A DNA stretch of 61,773 nucleotides from the NCBI GenBank assembly GCA_003709165.1, contig RDRZ01000010.1, positions 1-61,773 of the forward strand, written 5' to 3'. Origin of the DNA: Flavobacteriaceae bacterium PRS1 (GTDB lineage Bacteria; Bacteroidota; Bacteroidia; Flavobacteriales; Flavobacteriaceae). Positions 15,770-24,315 of the stretch are shown here, piece by piece; position 1 is the first letter of the stretch; each line of letters starts with the position of its first letter. A program made the translations under genes and the position numbers. The notes beneath the pieces were generated by a model, which searched no databases, had not been told where the DNA came from, and was given only the letters and a program-made list of their open reading frames with translations.

Positions 15770-17992
15770 ATGAAAAATTTATTTATAATTTTGTCATTTC
15801 TGCGTAGGCAGGAATCCATTTTTTCTTTTTTCTTTTTTCTTTTTCTAAACATTTCCTCTTTTGCACAACAAAAAATAGAGCAAGATTCAACTAAAACAGA
15901 ACAATTAGACGAAGTTTTAGTAAAAGCTGTTCGTGTTAGAGCAACGTCTCCAATCACACATTCAAACATAACCAAAAAAGATTTAGAAAAACGCAATCTT
16001 GGACAAGACATTCCTATACTTTTAAATTTCTTACCTTCTGTTGTAACAACAAGCGACGCAGGTGCAGGAGTTGGCTATACTGGAATTAGAATTCGTGGTG
16101 TAAGCGCACAATCTACTAATATTACCATTAACGGAATTCCGTATAATGATGCAGAATCACTCGGAACTTTTTGGGTAGATTTGCCAGATTTTACATCATC
16201 GGTCGAAAGCTTACAATTACAACGAGGTGTTGGCACTTCAACAAACGGTTCAGGAGCATTTGGCGCAAGTATTAATATTTTAACTGATGCAATTTCAGAA
16301 AAAGCTAATGCCGAAATTTCTAATAGCTTTGGAAGCTATAATACCAGAAAACACACCTTAAAATTTAGTACAGGAAAACTCAATAATCATTTTGAAATCG
16401 CTGGACGTTTGTCGCAAATAAAATCGGATGGTTATATTGATAGAGCGACTTCCGATTTAAAATCGTATTTCTTGCAGGCAGCTTATGTTGAAGATAACAC
16501 ATTAATAAAAGCTTTAGTTTTTGGAGGGCATGAAATTACTTACCAAGCTTGGAATGGTATTGATGCTGAAACTTTAGCAACTGACAGAACTTTCAACCCT
16601 TCAGGAATTTATACTAATGACGAAGGCAATATTCAGTTTTATGATAACGAAGTGGACAACTACAAACAAGACCATTATCAATTACATTGGAACGAACGGA
16701 TTAATAATAATTGGTCAACTAATATAGGATTAAACTATACATATGGTCGAGGCTTTTTTGAACAATACAAAGAAGATCAGGATTTTGCGGATTATAATTT
16801 CGAAGAAATTACTATTGGAGGAGAAACTATAAGCACTACAGACTTAATTCGTCGTCGTTGGTTAGACAACGATTTTTACGTAGTAAATGTTAACGCGAAT
16901 TATAAAAATGATAAAATCGACTTCATATTTGGAGGATCGTTTAGCAGTTATAAAGGCGATCATTTTGGTGAAGTAATTTGGGCTGAATTTGCCAGTAATA
17001 GTCAAATTAGAGATCGTTATTACGATGGAAATTCAAAGAAAAATGACTTCAGCACATTTGCAAAAGCAACGTATCGATTGAATGAAAAGATTAGTCTTTA
17101 TGGCGATTTACAACTGCGTTTTGTAGATTATAAAACGTTTGGAACCAACTCTAATCGAGAAGTATTTATGATAAATGAAAATTATAAATTCTTCAACCCA
17201 AAAGCTGGGATTACTTACAAATTAAACAACAAAAACCATCTGTATTTTTCGTATGCAAGAGCAAATCGAGAACCAAGCAGAAGCGATTTTAAAAACAATC
17301 TAAATATAAAACCAGAACAACTTAACGATTTTGAATTAGGCTGGAGACACACAAATAATAAATTTAAAATAAATACAAACGCTTATTTTATGTTATACAA
17401 TGAGCAATTGGTTTTAACAGGAGCTATTAGCGATGTTGGCACACCAATTAGAGCAAATAACGGCAACAGTTACAGATTAGGATTGGAAGTTGATGCTACA
17501 ATTCAAGTTTCCAGCAAGTTTGCAATTCAACCAAATTTTACAATAAGTTCCAATAAAAATAAAGAAACATTTTCTCAGATAGATGGTATATTGGTAAATC
17601 TTGGTAAAACAAATATTTCGTTTTCTCCTCAAATTGTTGCAGCAAATGCTTTAGTGTTTCAGCCAAATGAAAATTTACAGTTCTATTTATTGAGCAAATA
17701 TGTTGGGGAGCAATTTATGGGAAACACAGATTCGGAAGTATCCAAATTAGAAAGCTATTTTGTAAATGATTTAAGCATCACTTATGAAATTAAAACCAAT
17801 TCAATTTTTAAATCAATAATTTTTTCGGGTTTAGTGAATAACATTTTTGGAGAGAAATATGTATCTAACGGCTATTATTTTACTTATAATGATACGTGGT
17901 CTGTTCCTGGAGAAACTACAACTATTGAAGGAGCAGGATATTATCCGCAAGCAACTACCAACTTTTTGTTAGGACTAACTTTAAAATTTTAA
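15770..17992 (+). CDS. TonB-dependent outer-membrane receptor, TPP-riboswitch controlled
   Basis: A 740-residue receptor: signal peptide, plug domain (~45-160: TEQLDEVLVKAVRV as TonB-box-like start; IRIRGVSAQSTNITINGIPYND; LQRGVGTSTNGSGAFGASINI) and a 22-strand-type barrel ending in an aromatic C-terminal strand (TNFLLGLTLKF). There is no N-terminal CarboxypepD-reg domain. The TPP riboswitch upstream points to thiamine or a thiamine precursor as cargo. The signal peptide is unusual: an interspersed repeat at 15793-15817 encodes FLRRQES inside it. The 3' end overlaps the convergent lipoprotein gene by 4 bases. Confidence 0.93.
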   Translation: MKNLFIILSFLRRQESIFSFFFFLFLNISSFAQQKIEQDSTKTEQLDEVLVKAVRVRATSPITHSNITKKDLEKRNLGQDIPILLNFLPSVVTTSDAGAGVGYTGIRIRGVSAQSTNITINGIPYNDAESLGTFWVDLPDFTSSVESLQLQRGVGTSTNGSGAFGASINILTDAISEKANAEISNSFGSYNTRKHTLKFSTGKLNNHFEIAGRLSQIKSDGYIDRATSDLKSYFLQAAYVEDNTLIKALVFGGHEITYQAWNGIDAETLATDRTFNPSGIYTNDEGNIQFYDNEVDNYKQDHYQLHWNERINNNWSTNIGLNYTYGRGFFEQYKEDQDFADYNFEEITIGGETISTTDLIRRRWLDNDFYVVNVNANYKNDKIDFIFGGSFSSYKGDHFGEVIWAEFASNSQIRDRYYDGNSKKNDFSTFAKATYRLNEKISLYGDLQLRFVDYKTFGTNSNREVFMINENYKFFNPKAGITYKLNNKNHLYFSYARANREPSRSDFKNNLNIKPEQLNDFELGWRHTNNKFKINTNAYFMLYNEQLVLTGAISDVGTPIRANNGNSYRLGLEVDATIQVSSKFAIQPNFTISSNKNKETFSQIDGILVNLGKTNISFSPQIVAANALVFQPNENLQFYLLSKYVGEQFMGNTDSEVSKLESYFVNDLSITYEIKTNSIFKSIIFSGLVNNIFGEKYVSNGYYFTYNDTWSVPGETTTIEGAGYYPQATTNFLLGLTLKF
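15793..15817. repeat. interspersed palindromic repeat inside a signal-peptide coding region
   Basis: The sequence includes CATTTCTGCGTAGGCAGGAA, a widespread Bacteroidetes-type repeat whose opposite-strand translation is the recurrent junk peptide DSCLRRNDK. Here it is read in frame in the TonB receptor. Confidence 0.75.
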
Positions 17993-18435
17993 TTATTAAA
18001 AACCCTAATAATATTACCATTAACTTCAACAAAGTATCGTTTAAGGGCATATTGTCCTGTGGTGCCTTCTTGTCCAAGACCTATTAAAATATCGTAGGCA
18101 TTATCGTCGTCACAATCGCAAGATGCTATAATGCCATTAACGGTTAGGCTAGAACATGTTGATAATATATGGTTAGGATCACTTAATTCAAAAGCATTAT
18201 AATTTGTTCCTCCTGCATAAAAAAGTACAGTACCATTAATACCATATGGATTATTAAGAACAATATAATTGCCAGCAAATTGTAAATTACTGTATTGAGG
18301 TAAATTGGTATTAATTAAGCTTCCAGTATCAAAAGCAATATTTGGTAAAAAAGCATTATTGTTATTACTATCGTCACTTTTGCTACAAGCACTAATTATA
18401 AAAAAAGATACTAGAATTAAAAAAAATGTTCTCAT
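17989..18435 (-). CDS. hypothetical lipoprotein
   Basis: A 148-residue protein from the ATG at 18435 (MRTFFLILVSFFIISAC, lipobox Cys at 17, followed by SKSDDSNNNN). An upstream in-frame start at 18501 would put 22 extra residues ahead of the signal peptide and is rejected. The mature part contains CDCDDDNAYDILIGLGQEG and is otherwise unrecognised. It converges on the TonB receptor with a 4-base overlap. Function unknown. Confidence 0.7.
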   Translation of the reverse strand: MRTFFLILVSFFIISACSKSDDSNNNNAFLPNIAFDTGSLINTNLPQYSNLQFAGNYIVLNNPYGINGTVLFYAGGTNYNAFELSDPNHILSTCSSLTVNGIIASCDCDDDNAYDILIGLGQEGTTGQYALKRYFVEVNGNIIRVFNN

Positions 18436-18519
18436 TAATAAAATGTATTTAACCAAATTTAGTGTTCTATAAAATATTGCACAATTTACAACAAAATACA
18501 CATTGAACTAAATATTTCG

Positions 18520-18527
18520 TATATTTG
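18520..18527 (+). promoter_or_regulatory. -7 box of greA
   Basis: TATATTTG matches TAnnTTTG. It would place the transcription start right at the hairpin 18533-18559, ~170 bases before the greA start codon. Confidence 0.5.
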
Positions 18528-18532
18528 CCTTA

Positions 18533-18559
18533 CAATCTCGTGCGAACGGGATTTTTTTG
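18533..18559 (+). terminator. terminator-like hairpin in the greA leader
   Basis: AATCTCGT, loop GCGA, ACGGGATT (one G-U pair), followed by T7. It lies immediately after the predicted start of transcription and upstream of greA, so it may act as an attenuator or generate a short leader RNA. A second weak stem (CGCT/AGCG, ~18623-18637) follows. Confidence 0.55.
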
Positions 18560-18704
18560 TTAGTGAACTTTGTTTTGAAAAGTTGTATAGCAATACATTC
18601 AAAATAAATAGTTGAACTAATCTCGCTTTTTTAGCGGAATTTTAGGTTTAAGGTCTCGAAGTTTGCGTTCGAAATCTTTTATATTAGAAGTAAACGATGA
18701 AGTT

Positions 18705-19178
18705 ATGAGTAAAGTATCTTATTATACTGAAGAAGGATTAAAAAAATTAAGAGCCGAACTAAAGCAATTGAAAGATGTTGAGCGTTTACGTGCTTCTCGT
18801 GCAATAGCAGAAGCTAGAGATAAAGGAGATTTAAGCGAGAATGCCGAATATGATGCAGCAAAAGAAGCACAAGGAATGTTAGAGATGAAAATTTATAAAC
18901 TTGAAGACGCTTTAGCCGGAGCACGATTAATTGATGAGTCGCAATTAGACGATTCAAAAGTTTTAGTGTTATCAATAGTTAAAATAAAAAACCAAACCAA
19001 TGGTATGGAAATGACTTATACTTTGGTTGCTGATGGCGAAGCCGATTTAGCTTCAGGAAAAATTTCGGTTAATTCACCAATAGGTAAGGGTTTACTTGGC
19101 AAATCGGTTGGTAATGTTGCAGATATTCAAGTTCCAAATGGGATTATAAAATTTGATATTTTAGAGATTTCGAGATAG
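18705..19178 (+). CDS. greA: transcription elongation factor GreA
   Basis: A 157-residue protein from the ATG at 18705; an in-frame upstream ATG would add 14 residues that homologues lack. N-terminal coiled coil (LKKLRAELKQLKDVERLRAS... LSENAEYDAAKEAQ), whose acidic tip stimulates transcript cleavage in backtracked RNA polymerase, then the C-terminal FKBP-like domain (NSPIGKGLLGKSVGNVADIQVPNG). Preceded by a 170-base leader with a terminator-like hairpin. Confidence 0.96.
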   Translation: MSKVSYYTEEGLKKLRAELKQLKDVERLRASRAIAEARDKGDLSENAEYDAAKEAQGMLEMKIYKLEDALAGARLIDESQLDDSKVLVLSIVKIKNQTNGMEMTYTLVADGEADLASGKISVNSPIGKGLLGKSVGNVADIQVPNGIIKFDILEISR

Positions 19179-19388
19179 AAGATTTTTTGTGTTTTGTAAA
19201 AACCAAAATCATTTTAAAAAATATAGGGTTACATTTTTGTTTTAGCTGAATATTTCGAATTTAAACAGGAATCTTTTTATATTTACAAGAGAAACTCAGC
19301 TAATTAAAAATTAAGTCTTCTTCTTGGTTTTAAAAGCGAAGCGGTCTTTAATCTTAAAAAGGAATATTTTCTTTAATCTAAATAAACA

Positions 19389-19778
19389 ATGTCTTCAATT
19401 TTCACCAAAATAGTTAATGGCGAAATACCTTGTTACAAAATAGCAGAGACTGACGAGTTTTTGGCGTTTTTAGATGTAAACCCAAATACTAAAGGTCATA
19501 CGCTTTGTATTCCAAAAATGGAAGTCGATAAAATTTTTGATTTAGACGAAACGACTTATAATGGATTGATGTCATTTTCAAGAACAGTAGCAATTGCCAT
19601 CGAGAAAACAATTCCGTGTAAGCGTGTTGGTGTTTCTGTAATTGGGTTAGAAGTTCCTCATGCACATGTGCATCTTATTCCGTTACATACTATGGAAGAT
19701 TACAGATTTACTACAAAAGCTACTTTTACAAAAGAAGAGTTTGAAGCTATTGCCGAAGAGATTCATTCAAATCTATAA
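19389..19778 (+). CDS. HIT family nucleotide hydrolase/transferase
   Basis: A 129-residue cytosolic protein with the histidine triad HAHVHLIPL (His91, His93, His95) and the N-terminal IFTKIVNGEIPCYKIAETD typical of HIT/Hint-branch proteins that hydrolyse adenosine phosphoramidates. Same strand as greA after 210 bases without a gene. Its end overlaps the convergent histidine kinase by 6 bases. Confidence 0.92.
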   Translation: MSSIFTKIVNGEIPCYKIAETDEFLAFLDVNPNTKGHTLCIPKMEVDKIFDLDETTYNGLMSFSRTVAIAIEKTIPCKRVGVSVIGLEVPHAHVHLIPLHTMEDYRFTTKATFTKEEFEAIAEEIHSNL

Positions 19779-20927
19779 TTGTTTGAGCGAAATTTGTATC
19801 GTTGTGCCTTTATCAATTTCGGAAGAAAGAACTTTTATTTTCCCTTTGTGGTAGTCTTCTATAATGCGCTTTGCAAGAGATAATCCTAAACCCCAACCAC
19901 GCTTTTTAGTGGTAAAACCTGTTTCAAATATTTTGTAAAACAACTTTTTCGGCATTCCTTTTCCAGTATCAGAAACTCTAATATGTACGAGATTGTCTTT
20001 TGGTAAAATCTCGATTTTAAGTTTTCCTTTGCCTTTCATAGCATCAATCGCATTTTTAACCAAGTTTTCAATAGTCCAGCTATAAATTTGAACGTTTAAA
20101 TTCACATTAATTGCTATGTTAGGCGCATTAAATTCAAAATCTATATGTTTCGACGATCGTGATTTTATATAGTCGTAAGATTCTGCTGTAGTTTTAACTA
20201 TATCAATTTTTTCAAGTGTAGGCATAGATCCAATCTTACTAAACCTCTCTGTAATGGTTTGCAATCTTTCAATATCTTTTTCAATTTCTTTAATATAATC
20301 TGGATTTACGTTTTCGCTTTTTAGTATTTCCGCCCAACCAATTAATGATGATAAAGGAGTGCCTATTTGATGAGCTGTTTCTTTTGCCATTCCAGACCAG
20401 AGTTTGTTTTGTGATGCAACTTTCGAACTCTTATAAAAGAAGTAAACAACGGCTCCAAAAAGCAAAATTATAAGTAATAAGGCAAGAGGATAATATTTCA
20501 GTTTATTAAGTAAAGGAGAGTTGCCATAATAAATGACACTTTGAATTTCGTTTTTATAGATTACCTCTATAGGATTATTTTCATCTTTAAATTTTAAAAT
20601 AAGCTTTTTGAGGTATAAGGAATCTTTAGCTTTTTTATCTGAAATATTACTGTAATTACGAATATTCCCTTCATTATCAGTTAATATCATTGGAGTTGTG
20701 CTATTGCTCTGTATTATTTCTAACGGTAATCCGCCAATATCATCTTTTAGGTTACTATTATCATTTATTTCATAATAGGCAGAAGACCAAATCTGCATTT
20801 TTGAATGTTCTTCATTCTTAAAATTTTGAAAGAAAACATAGGTATTCCAAAGAATTAATGAGATGATAATAAAAGATGCTATAATAATTAGCCAGCGTAA
20901 AAAGTTAGTGTTTTGTGGAAATGTCAT
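19773..20927 (-). CDS. sensor histidine kinase
   Basis: A 384-residue protein with membrane segments at about 11-28 and 147-165 enclosing a ~115-residue periplasmic sensor domain. The phosphoacceptor region is KETAHQIGTPLSSLIGWAE (His186; AHQIGTP replaces the usual SHELRTP, a variant known in Bacteroidetes). The ATPase domain shows the N box ENLVKNAIDA, DTGKGMP and GWGLGLSLAKRI. No response regulator lies next to it, so the partner is unknown. Confidence 0.88.
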   Translation of the reverse strand: MTFPQNTNFLRWLIIIASFIIISLILWNTYVFFQNFKNEEHSKMQIWSSAYYEINDNSNLKDDIGGLPLEIIQSNSTTPMILTDNEGNIRNYSNISDKKAKDSLYLKKLILKFKDENNPIEVIYKNEIQSVIYYGNSPLLNKLKYYPLALLLIILLFGAVVYFFYKSSKVASQNKLWSGMAKETAHQIGTPLSSLIGWAEILKSENVNPDYIKEIEKDIERLQTITERFSKIGSMPTLEKIDIVKTTAESYDYIKSRSSKHIDFEFNAPNIAINVNLNVQIYSWTIENLVKNAIDAMKGKGKLKIEILPKDNLVHIRVSDTGKGMPKKLFYKIFETGFTTKKRGWGLGLSLAKRIIEDYHKGKIKVLSSEIDKGTTIQISLKQL

Positions 20928-21021
20928 GGATTAAAAATTTCAATTTTAAATATAATGCAATTATGTTAATATTATTGTTTCTGATGTTAGTAAATTGGTT
21001 TTTTGTTAAAGCATAGATTGT

Positions 21022-21029
21022 TAACTTTG
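21022..21029 (+). promoter_or_regulatory. putative -7 box of the flavin reductase-family gene
   Basis: TAACTTTG fits TAnnTTTG and lies 16 bases before the ATG at 21046, implying a very short leader. The -33 match is poor. Confidence 0.4.
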
Positions 21030-21045
21030 CTCAAATTAATTAATA

Positions 21046-21915
21046 ATGATTTCTTTTGAACCTAAAAACCTTTCAGTAGGTAAATTACATAGTTATTTGT
21101 TAAGTGCTGTGGCTCCGAGACCTATTGCCTTTGCAAGCACAATAGATGCTGAAGGAAATCCGAATTTATCGCCTTTTAGTTTCTTTAATGTGTTTAGTGC
21201 AAATCCGCCAATTATGATTTTTTCGCCTGCAAGACGTGTTAGAGATAATACAACAAAGCACACATTAGAAAATGTTGAGCAAGTTAAAGAAGTTGTTATT
21301 AATGTGGTAAACCACGACCTTGTTCAGCAAGCATCTTTGAGCAGTACAGAATATCCTGAAGGTGTTAACGAGTTTGAAAAAGCAGGATTAACAATGCTAA
21401 AGTCTGATATTGTTAAACCGTTTCGTGTTGCAGAATCTCCTGTTCAGTTTGAATGCAAGGTCAATGATATTATAAAATTAGGAACCAAAGGTGGAGCGGG
21501 AAGCCTAATTATTTGTGAAGTTGTTAAAATTCATATCGCTAACGAAGTTTTAAATGAAGATGAAACTATAAATCAGGAAAAATTAGATTTGGTTGCAAGA
21601 GCCGGAGGCAGTTATTACAGCAGAGCAAGAAAGGGTTTTTTTAAAATTCCCAAGCCCTTATCAACACTCGGAATAGGTGTAGATAGTTTCCCGGAGCATA
21701 TTAAAAACAGTATGATTTTATCAGGAAACGATCTTGGAATGTTAGGGAATGTTGAAGCCTTGCCAACACAAGAAGAAGTGCAACTGTTTATCAATGACTT
21801 GCAGGAACGATATCCTAAAATAAAGGATGCTTCGCATAGAGAAAAGCATAAAAGAGTGCGAAATTTTTTAAGTTTTGGCGATGTCGATAGCGCATGGAAA
21901 TTATTATTGAGTTAA
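21046..21915 (+). CDS. flavin reductase-like (FMN-binding split-barrel) protein
   Basis: A 289-residue protein. Residues ~1-200 form the flavin reductase-like domain (VAPRPIAFASTIDAEGNPNLSPFSFFN; NPPIMIFSPARR; VVINVVNHDL), which binds FMN. Residues ~200-289 are a family-typical extension (IGVDSFPEHIKNS...). Possible roles include flavin reduction or an FMN-dependent oxidoreductase; the substrate cannot be read from the sequence. Followed by a DUF3127 gene after 52 bases. Confidence 0.85.
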   Translation: MISFEPKNLSVGKLHSYLLSAVAPRPIAFASTIDAEGNPNLSPFSFFNVFSANPPIMIFSPARRVRDNTTKHTLENVEQVKEVVINVVNHDLVQQASLSSTEYPEGVNEFEKAGLTMLKSDIVKPFRVAESPVQFECKVNDIIKLGTKGGAGSLIICEVVKIHIANEVLNEDETINQEKLDLVARAGGSYYSRARKGFFKIPKPLSTLGIGVDSFPEHIKNSMILSGNDLGMLGNVEALPTQEEVQLFINDLQERYPKIKDASHREKHKRVRNFLSFGDVDSAWKLLLS

Positions 21916-21967
21916 TGAAATAAAAGGTATATTAAGAGAGTAAATAAAATAGGAAATAAACAATAAA

Positions 21968-22345
21968 ATGGAACTACAAGGAAAAATAAAATTGATTGGA
22001 GAAACTCAAACTTTTGGAGCTAATGGGTTTAGAAAAAGAGAATTGATAATTACAACCGAAGAGCAATATCCACAACACATTATGGTAGAGTTTGTGCAGG
22101 ACAAAACCGATTTGTTAAACAATTATCAAGTGGAGCAAATGGTTAAAATCAGTATAAATATTAGAGGTAGAGAATGGGTTAATCCTCAAGGAGAAACCAA
22201 GTATTTTAATTCAATACAAGGATGGCGTATTGAGAATTTACAACAAGAAGCACCAAGTGGCGACATGCCACCAGTTCCACCAGCTGAAGCCTTTGAGCCA
22301 GCTACCGATTTAAACGAAGAAGATCACGACGATTTACCGTTTTAA
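21968..22345 (+). CDS. DUF3127 protein (OB-fold, SSB-like)
   Basis: A 125-residue protein: an N-terminal OB-fold-like domain (MELQGKIKLIGETQTFGANG; VKISINIRGREW; YFNSIQGWRIE) and a Pro/Glu/Asp-rich tail ending HDDLPF. The acidic tail ending in DDLPF strongly resembles the protein-interacting tip of single-stranded DNA-binding proteins (DDDIPF). A nucleic-acid role is inferred from fold and tail; function is not established. Confidence 0.8.
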   Translation: MELQGKIKLIGETQTFGANGFRKRELIITTEEQYPQHIMVEFVQDKTDLLNNYQVEQMVKISINIRGREWVNPQGETKYFNSIQGWRIENLQQEAPSGDMPPVPPAEAFEPATDLNEEDHDDLPF

Positions 22346-22352
22346 CCAATTT

Positions 22353-22392
22353 GTCATTCCCGCGGCATGTGCTGAACTTGTTTCAGTAAAGT
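22353..22392. repeat. interspersed repeat (CATTCCCGCG ... GTGGGAA type)
   Basis: The sequence begins GTCATTCCCGCGGCATGTGC and continues with CTGAACTTGTTTCAG, then GTGGGAA. This resembles the GTCATTCC-type repeat at 15793, so it is probably a member of the same dispersed class. Confidence 0.5.
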
Positions 22393-22407
22393 GGGAAACT
22401 CACTAAC

Positions 22408-22446
22408 TAAATCTCAATGTTTCTTAAAATATTGAGATTTTTTTAT
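22408..22446 (+). terminator. intrinsic terminator after DUF3127 gene
   Basis: AAATCTCAAT and ATTGAGATTT form a 10-bp stem followed by T7. Confidence 0.85.
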
Positions 22447-22473
22447 TTTTAGAAAAAATATTAATTTCCAACA

Positions 22474-23103
22474 ATGCACCATTTAACAAAAAACATACAA
22501 TTCCCAAATGTAAACGAAGCCAATAAAGATGGCTTATTAGCTATAGGTGGCGATTTGTCAAGTGAGCGATTATTACTTGCTTATAAATCAGGAATTTTTC
22601 CTTGGTTTGAAAACTACGAACCTATTTTGTGGTGGTCTCCAGATCCTCGTTTTGTGTTATTTCCAGAAAAGTTAAAAGTGTCAAAAAGCATGAAACAAGT
22701 GCTTCGGAATTCATCCTATGTTGTGACAATTAACAAAGCATTTAAAGACGTAATTTTACAATGCTCAAAAACAAAAAGAGAAGGACAAAAAGGAACTTGG
22801 ATTAGTAAAAGCATGATTAATGCTTATACAAAACTACATGAATTGGGTTATGCAAAGTCTGTTGAAGTTTGGGAAAATGAAAACCTCGTAGCTGGATTTT
22901 ATGGTATCGATTTAGGCAACATATTTTGTGGTGAAAGTATGTTTACTAAAATGAGTAATGCGAGTAAAATAGGACTCATAACTTTTATACAAAACAGCAA
23001 TTATAAACTTATAGATTGTCAGGTTTATACACAACATTTAGAAAGTCTTGGAGCAGAAGATATACCAAGAACTAAATTTTTGGAGTATTTTGAATATTAT
23101 TGA
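22474..23103 (+). CDS. aat: leucyl/phenylalanyl-tRNA--protein transferase
   Basis: A 209-residue protein that attaches Leu or Phe from tRNA to N-terminal Lys/Arg of proteins, marking them for the ClpS/ClpAP N-degron pathway. Diagnostic: FPNVNEANKDGLLAIGGDLS, GIFPWFENYEPILWWSPDPR, GTWISKSMINAY, GLDLGNIFCGESMF-like (here GIDLGNIFCGESMF) and LIDCQVYTQHLESLGA. Monocistronic by position; no clpS nearby. Confidence 0.95.
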   Translation: MHHLTKNIQFPNVNEANKDGLLAIGGDLSSERLLLAYKSGIFPWFENYEPILWWSPDPRFVLFPEKLKVSKSMKQVLRNSSYVVTINKAFKDVILQCSKTKREGQKGTWISKSMINAYTKLHELGYAKSVEVWENENLVAGFYGIDLGNIFCGESMFTKMSNASKIGLITFIQNSNYKLIDCQVYTQHLESLGAEDIPRTKFLEYFEYY

Positions 23104-23250
23104 TTAATACCAATTGGCAAATCACAATTTTTTCTAACACGACATATTAGGTGATAAACAATTATATTTGTTAAAATATAACAAGTTGTAAGCAAAAAAA
23201 CCGAGAATTAAATTTTCAAAAAAACTTTGATCCTCTAAAATAAACTATGT

Positions 23251-23676
23251 ATGATAAGAAAGCATAAACCCGAAGATATTGAAGAAATATTAGATGTTTG
23301 GCACAAGGGATCAACATTGGCTCATCCTTTTTTGGAAACTTCTTTTGTAGAAAAAGTAAAAAAGGATATGAGAAATCTTTATATTCCAAACTCTCAAACT
23401 TGGATATACGAAGAAAAAAATACTGTTATTGGGTTTATTAGTATGCTGGAAAACGAAATTGGAGGTTTGTTTGTATTGGCAAGTTACCATTCAAAAGGAA
23501 TTGGAACACAGTTAGTAAATTTCGTTCGTGAATTCCATAACGAATTGGAAGTTGAGGTTTTTGAAAAAAATGTCATTGGAAGAGCTTTTTATGATAAATA
23601 CGGTTTCAAACTAATGAATCGGTTTAAACATACGGAAAGTAATAATGAAGTGTTAAGGTTGAAACTCAAATACTAA
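23251..23676 (+). CDS. GNAT family N-acetyltransferase
   Basis: A 141-residue protein with the acetyl-CoA loop (SYHSKGIGTQLVNFVRE), N-terminal MIRKHKPEDIEEILDVWHKGS and C-terminal NVIGRAFYDKYGFKL. It resembles the YjaB-type subgroup. The acceptor is unknown. Single gene with no tight neighbour. Confidence 0.88.
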   Translation: MIRKHKPEDIEEILDVWHKGSTLAHPFLETSFVEKVKKDMRNLYIPNSQTWIYEEKNTVIGFISMLENEIGGLFVLASYHSKGIGTQLVNFVREFHNELEVEVFEKNVIGRAFYDKYGFKLMNRFKHTESNNEVLRLKLKY

Positions 23677-23693
23677 AAATAGCCAGCGTACAA

Positions 23694-23713
23694 CAACGGT
23701 AATCGTTGTACAA
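23694..23713. repeat. small palindrome
   Basis: GTACAACAACGGTAATCGTTGTAC contains a 9-bp inverted repeat directly after the GNAT gene. No T-tract follows, so it looks more like an interspersed repeat fragment than a terminator. Confidence 0.45.
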
Positions 23714-23873
23714 CCCCATAAAAAAGTAAAATCAACTAATTTTGATCTTTGTATTGACCTTAAGTGTTTTTAATTATAGATTATTGTCCAATTTTTGGAG
23801 TACTTAAAATAAGAAGATTTCTATAACAACGCAACCAAATAGTGTTTTGTCATCTTATTAGAAAATAAAACGT

Positions 23874-24302
23874 ATGAAAAAAATAGTTTCAATTATATTC
23901 GCTCTCTCAATTTTATTTAATTGTAGTACTGATGATTTAAAGAAATGTGATAAAAGCGTTTGTGATAAATGTGTTATTATTAGTAAAGAGTTATATAATC
24001 AAACCAATACTGAAAATTATATTATTGATAATGCCATTATTGTTGACGACTGTTTAGAAGTTTTAATATCCTCATCAGGTTGCGATGGTAATAGTTGGAA
24101 AATAGAATTATTTGATTTAGCTGCTATATCAGAATCTAATCCTATACAAAGAAATTTGAAAATCAAATTAACCAATTCAGAAGATTGTTTAGCTTTTATT
24201 ACAAAGCAAATTTCATTTGATATAAAACAACTTAGGACTAATGACAATCAAATACTTTTGGATTTAGAAAAATGGGAAGAACTTATACTTTACAGCTATT
24301 AA
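23874..24302 (+). CDS. hypothetical lipoprotein
   Basis: A 142-residue protein with a signal peptide and lipobox Cys at 17 (SILFNC), then STDDLKKCDKSVCDKCVIIS, Cys-rich just after the lipidation site. The rest (SSSGCDGNSWKIELFDLAAI; FITKQISFDIKQLR) belongs to no family I recognise. It converges on tag 13 bases away. Confidence 0.7.
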   Translation: MKKIVSIIFALSILFNCSTDDLKKCDKSVCDKCVIISKELYNQTNTENYIIDNAIIVDDCLEVLISSSGCDGNSWKIELFDLAAISESNPIQRNLKIKLTNSEDCLAFITKQISFDIKQLRTNDNQILLDLEKWEELILYSY

Positions 24303-24315
24303 AAAACAAGCCAAC

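Noticed and set aside
15770-15830. Twin-arginine signal in the TonB receptor (RRQES)
   Set aside because: The Arg pair is encoded by an interspersed repeat and is not in a Tat consensus context; outer-membrane barrels use Sec.
15748-16011. Minus-strand open frame with DSCLRRNDK
   Set aside because: It is the reverse translation of an interspersed repeat and of the TonB-receptor start; this peptide recurs as an artefact in many Bacteroidetes genomes.
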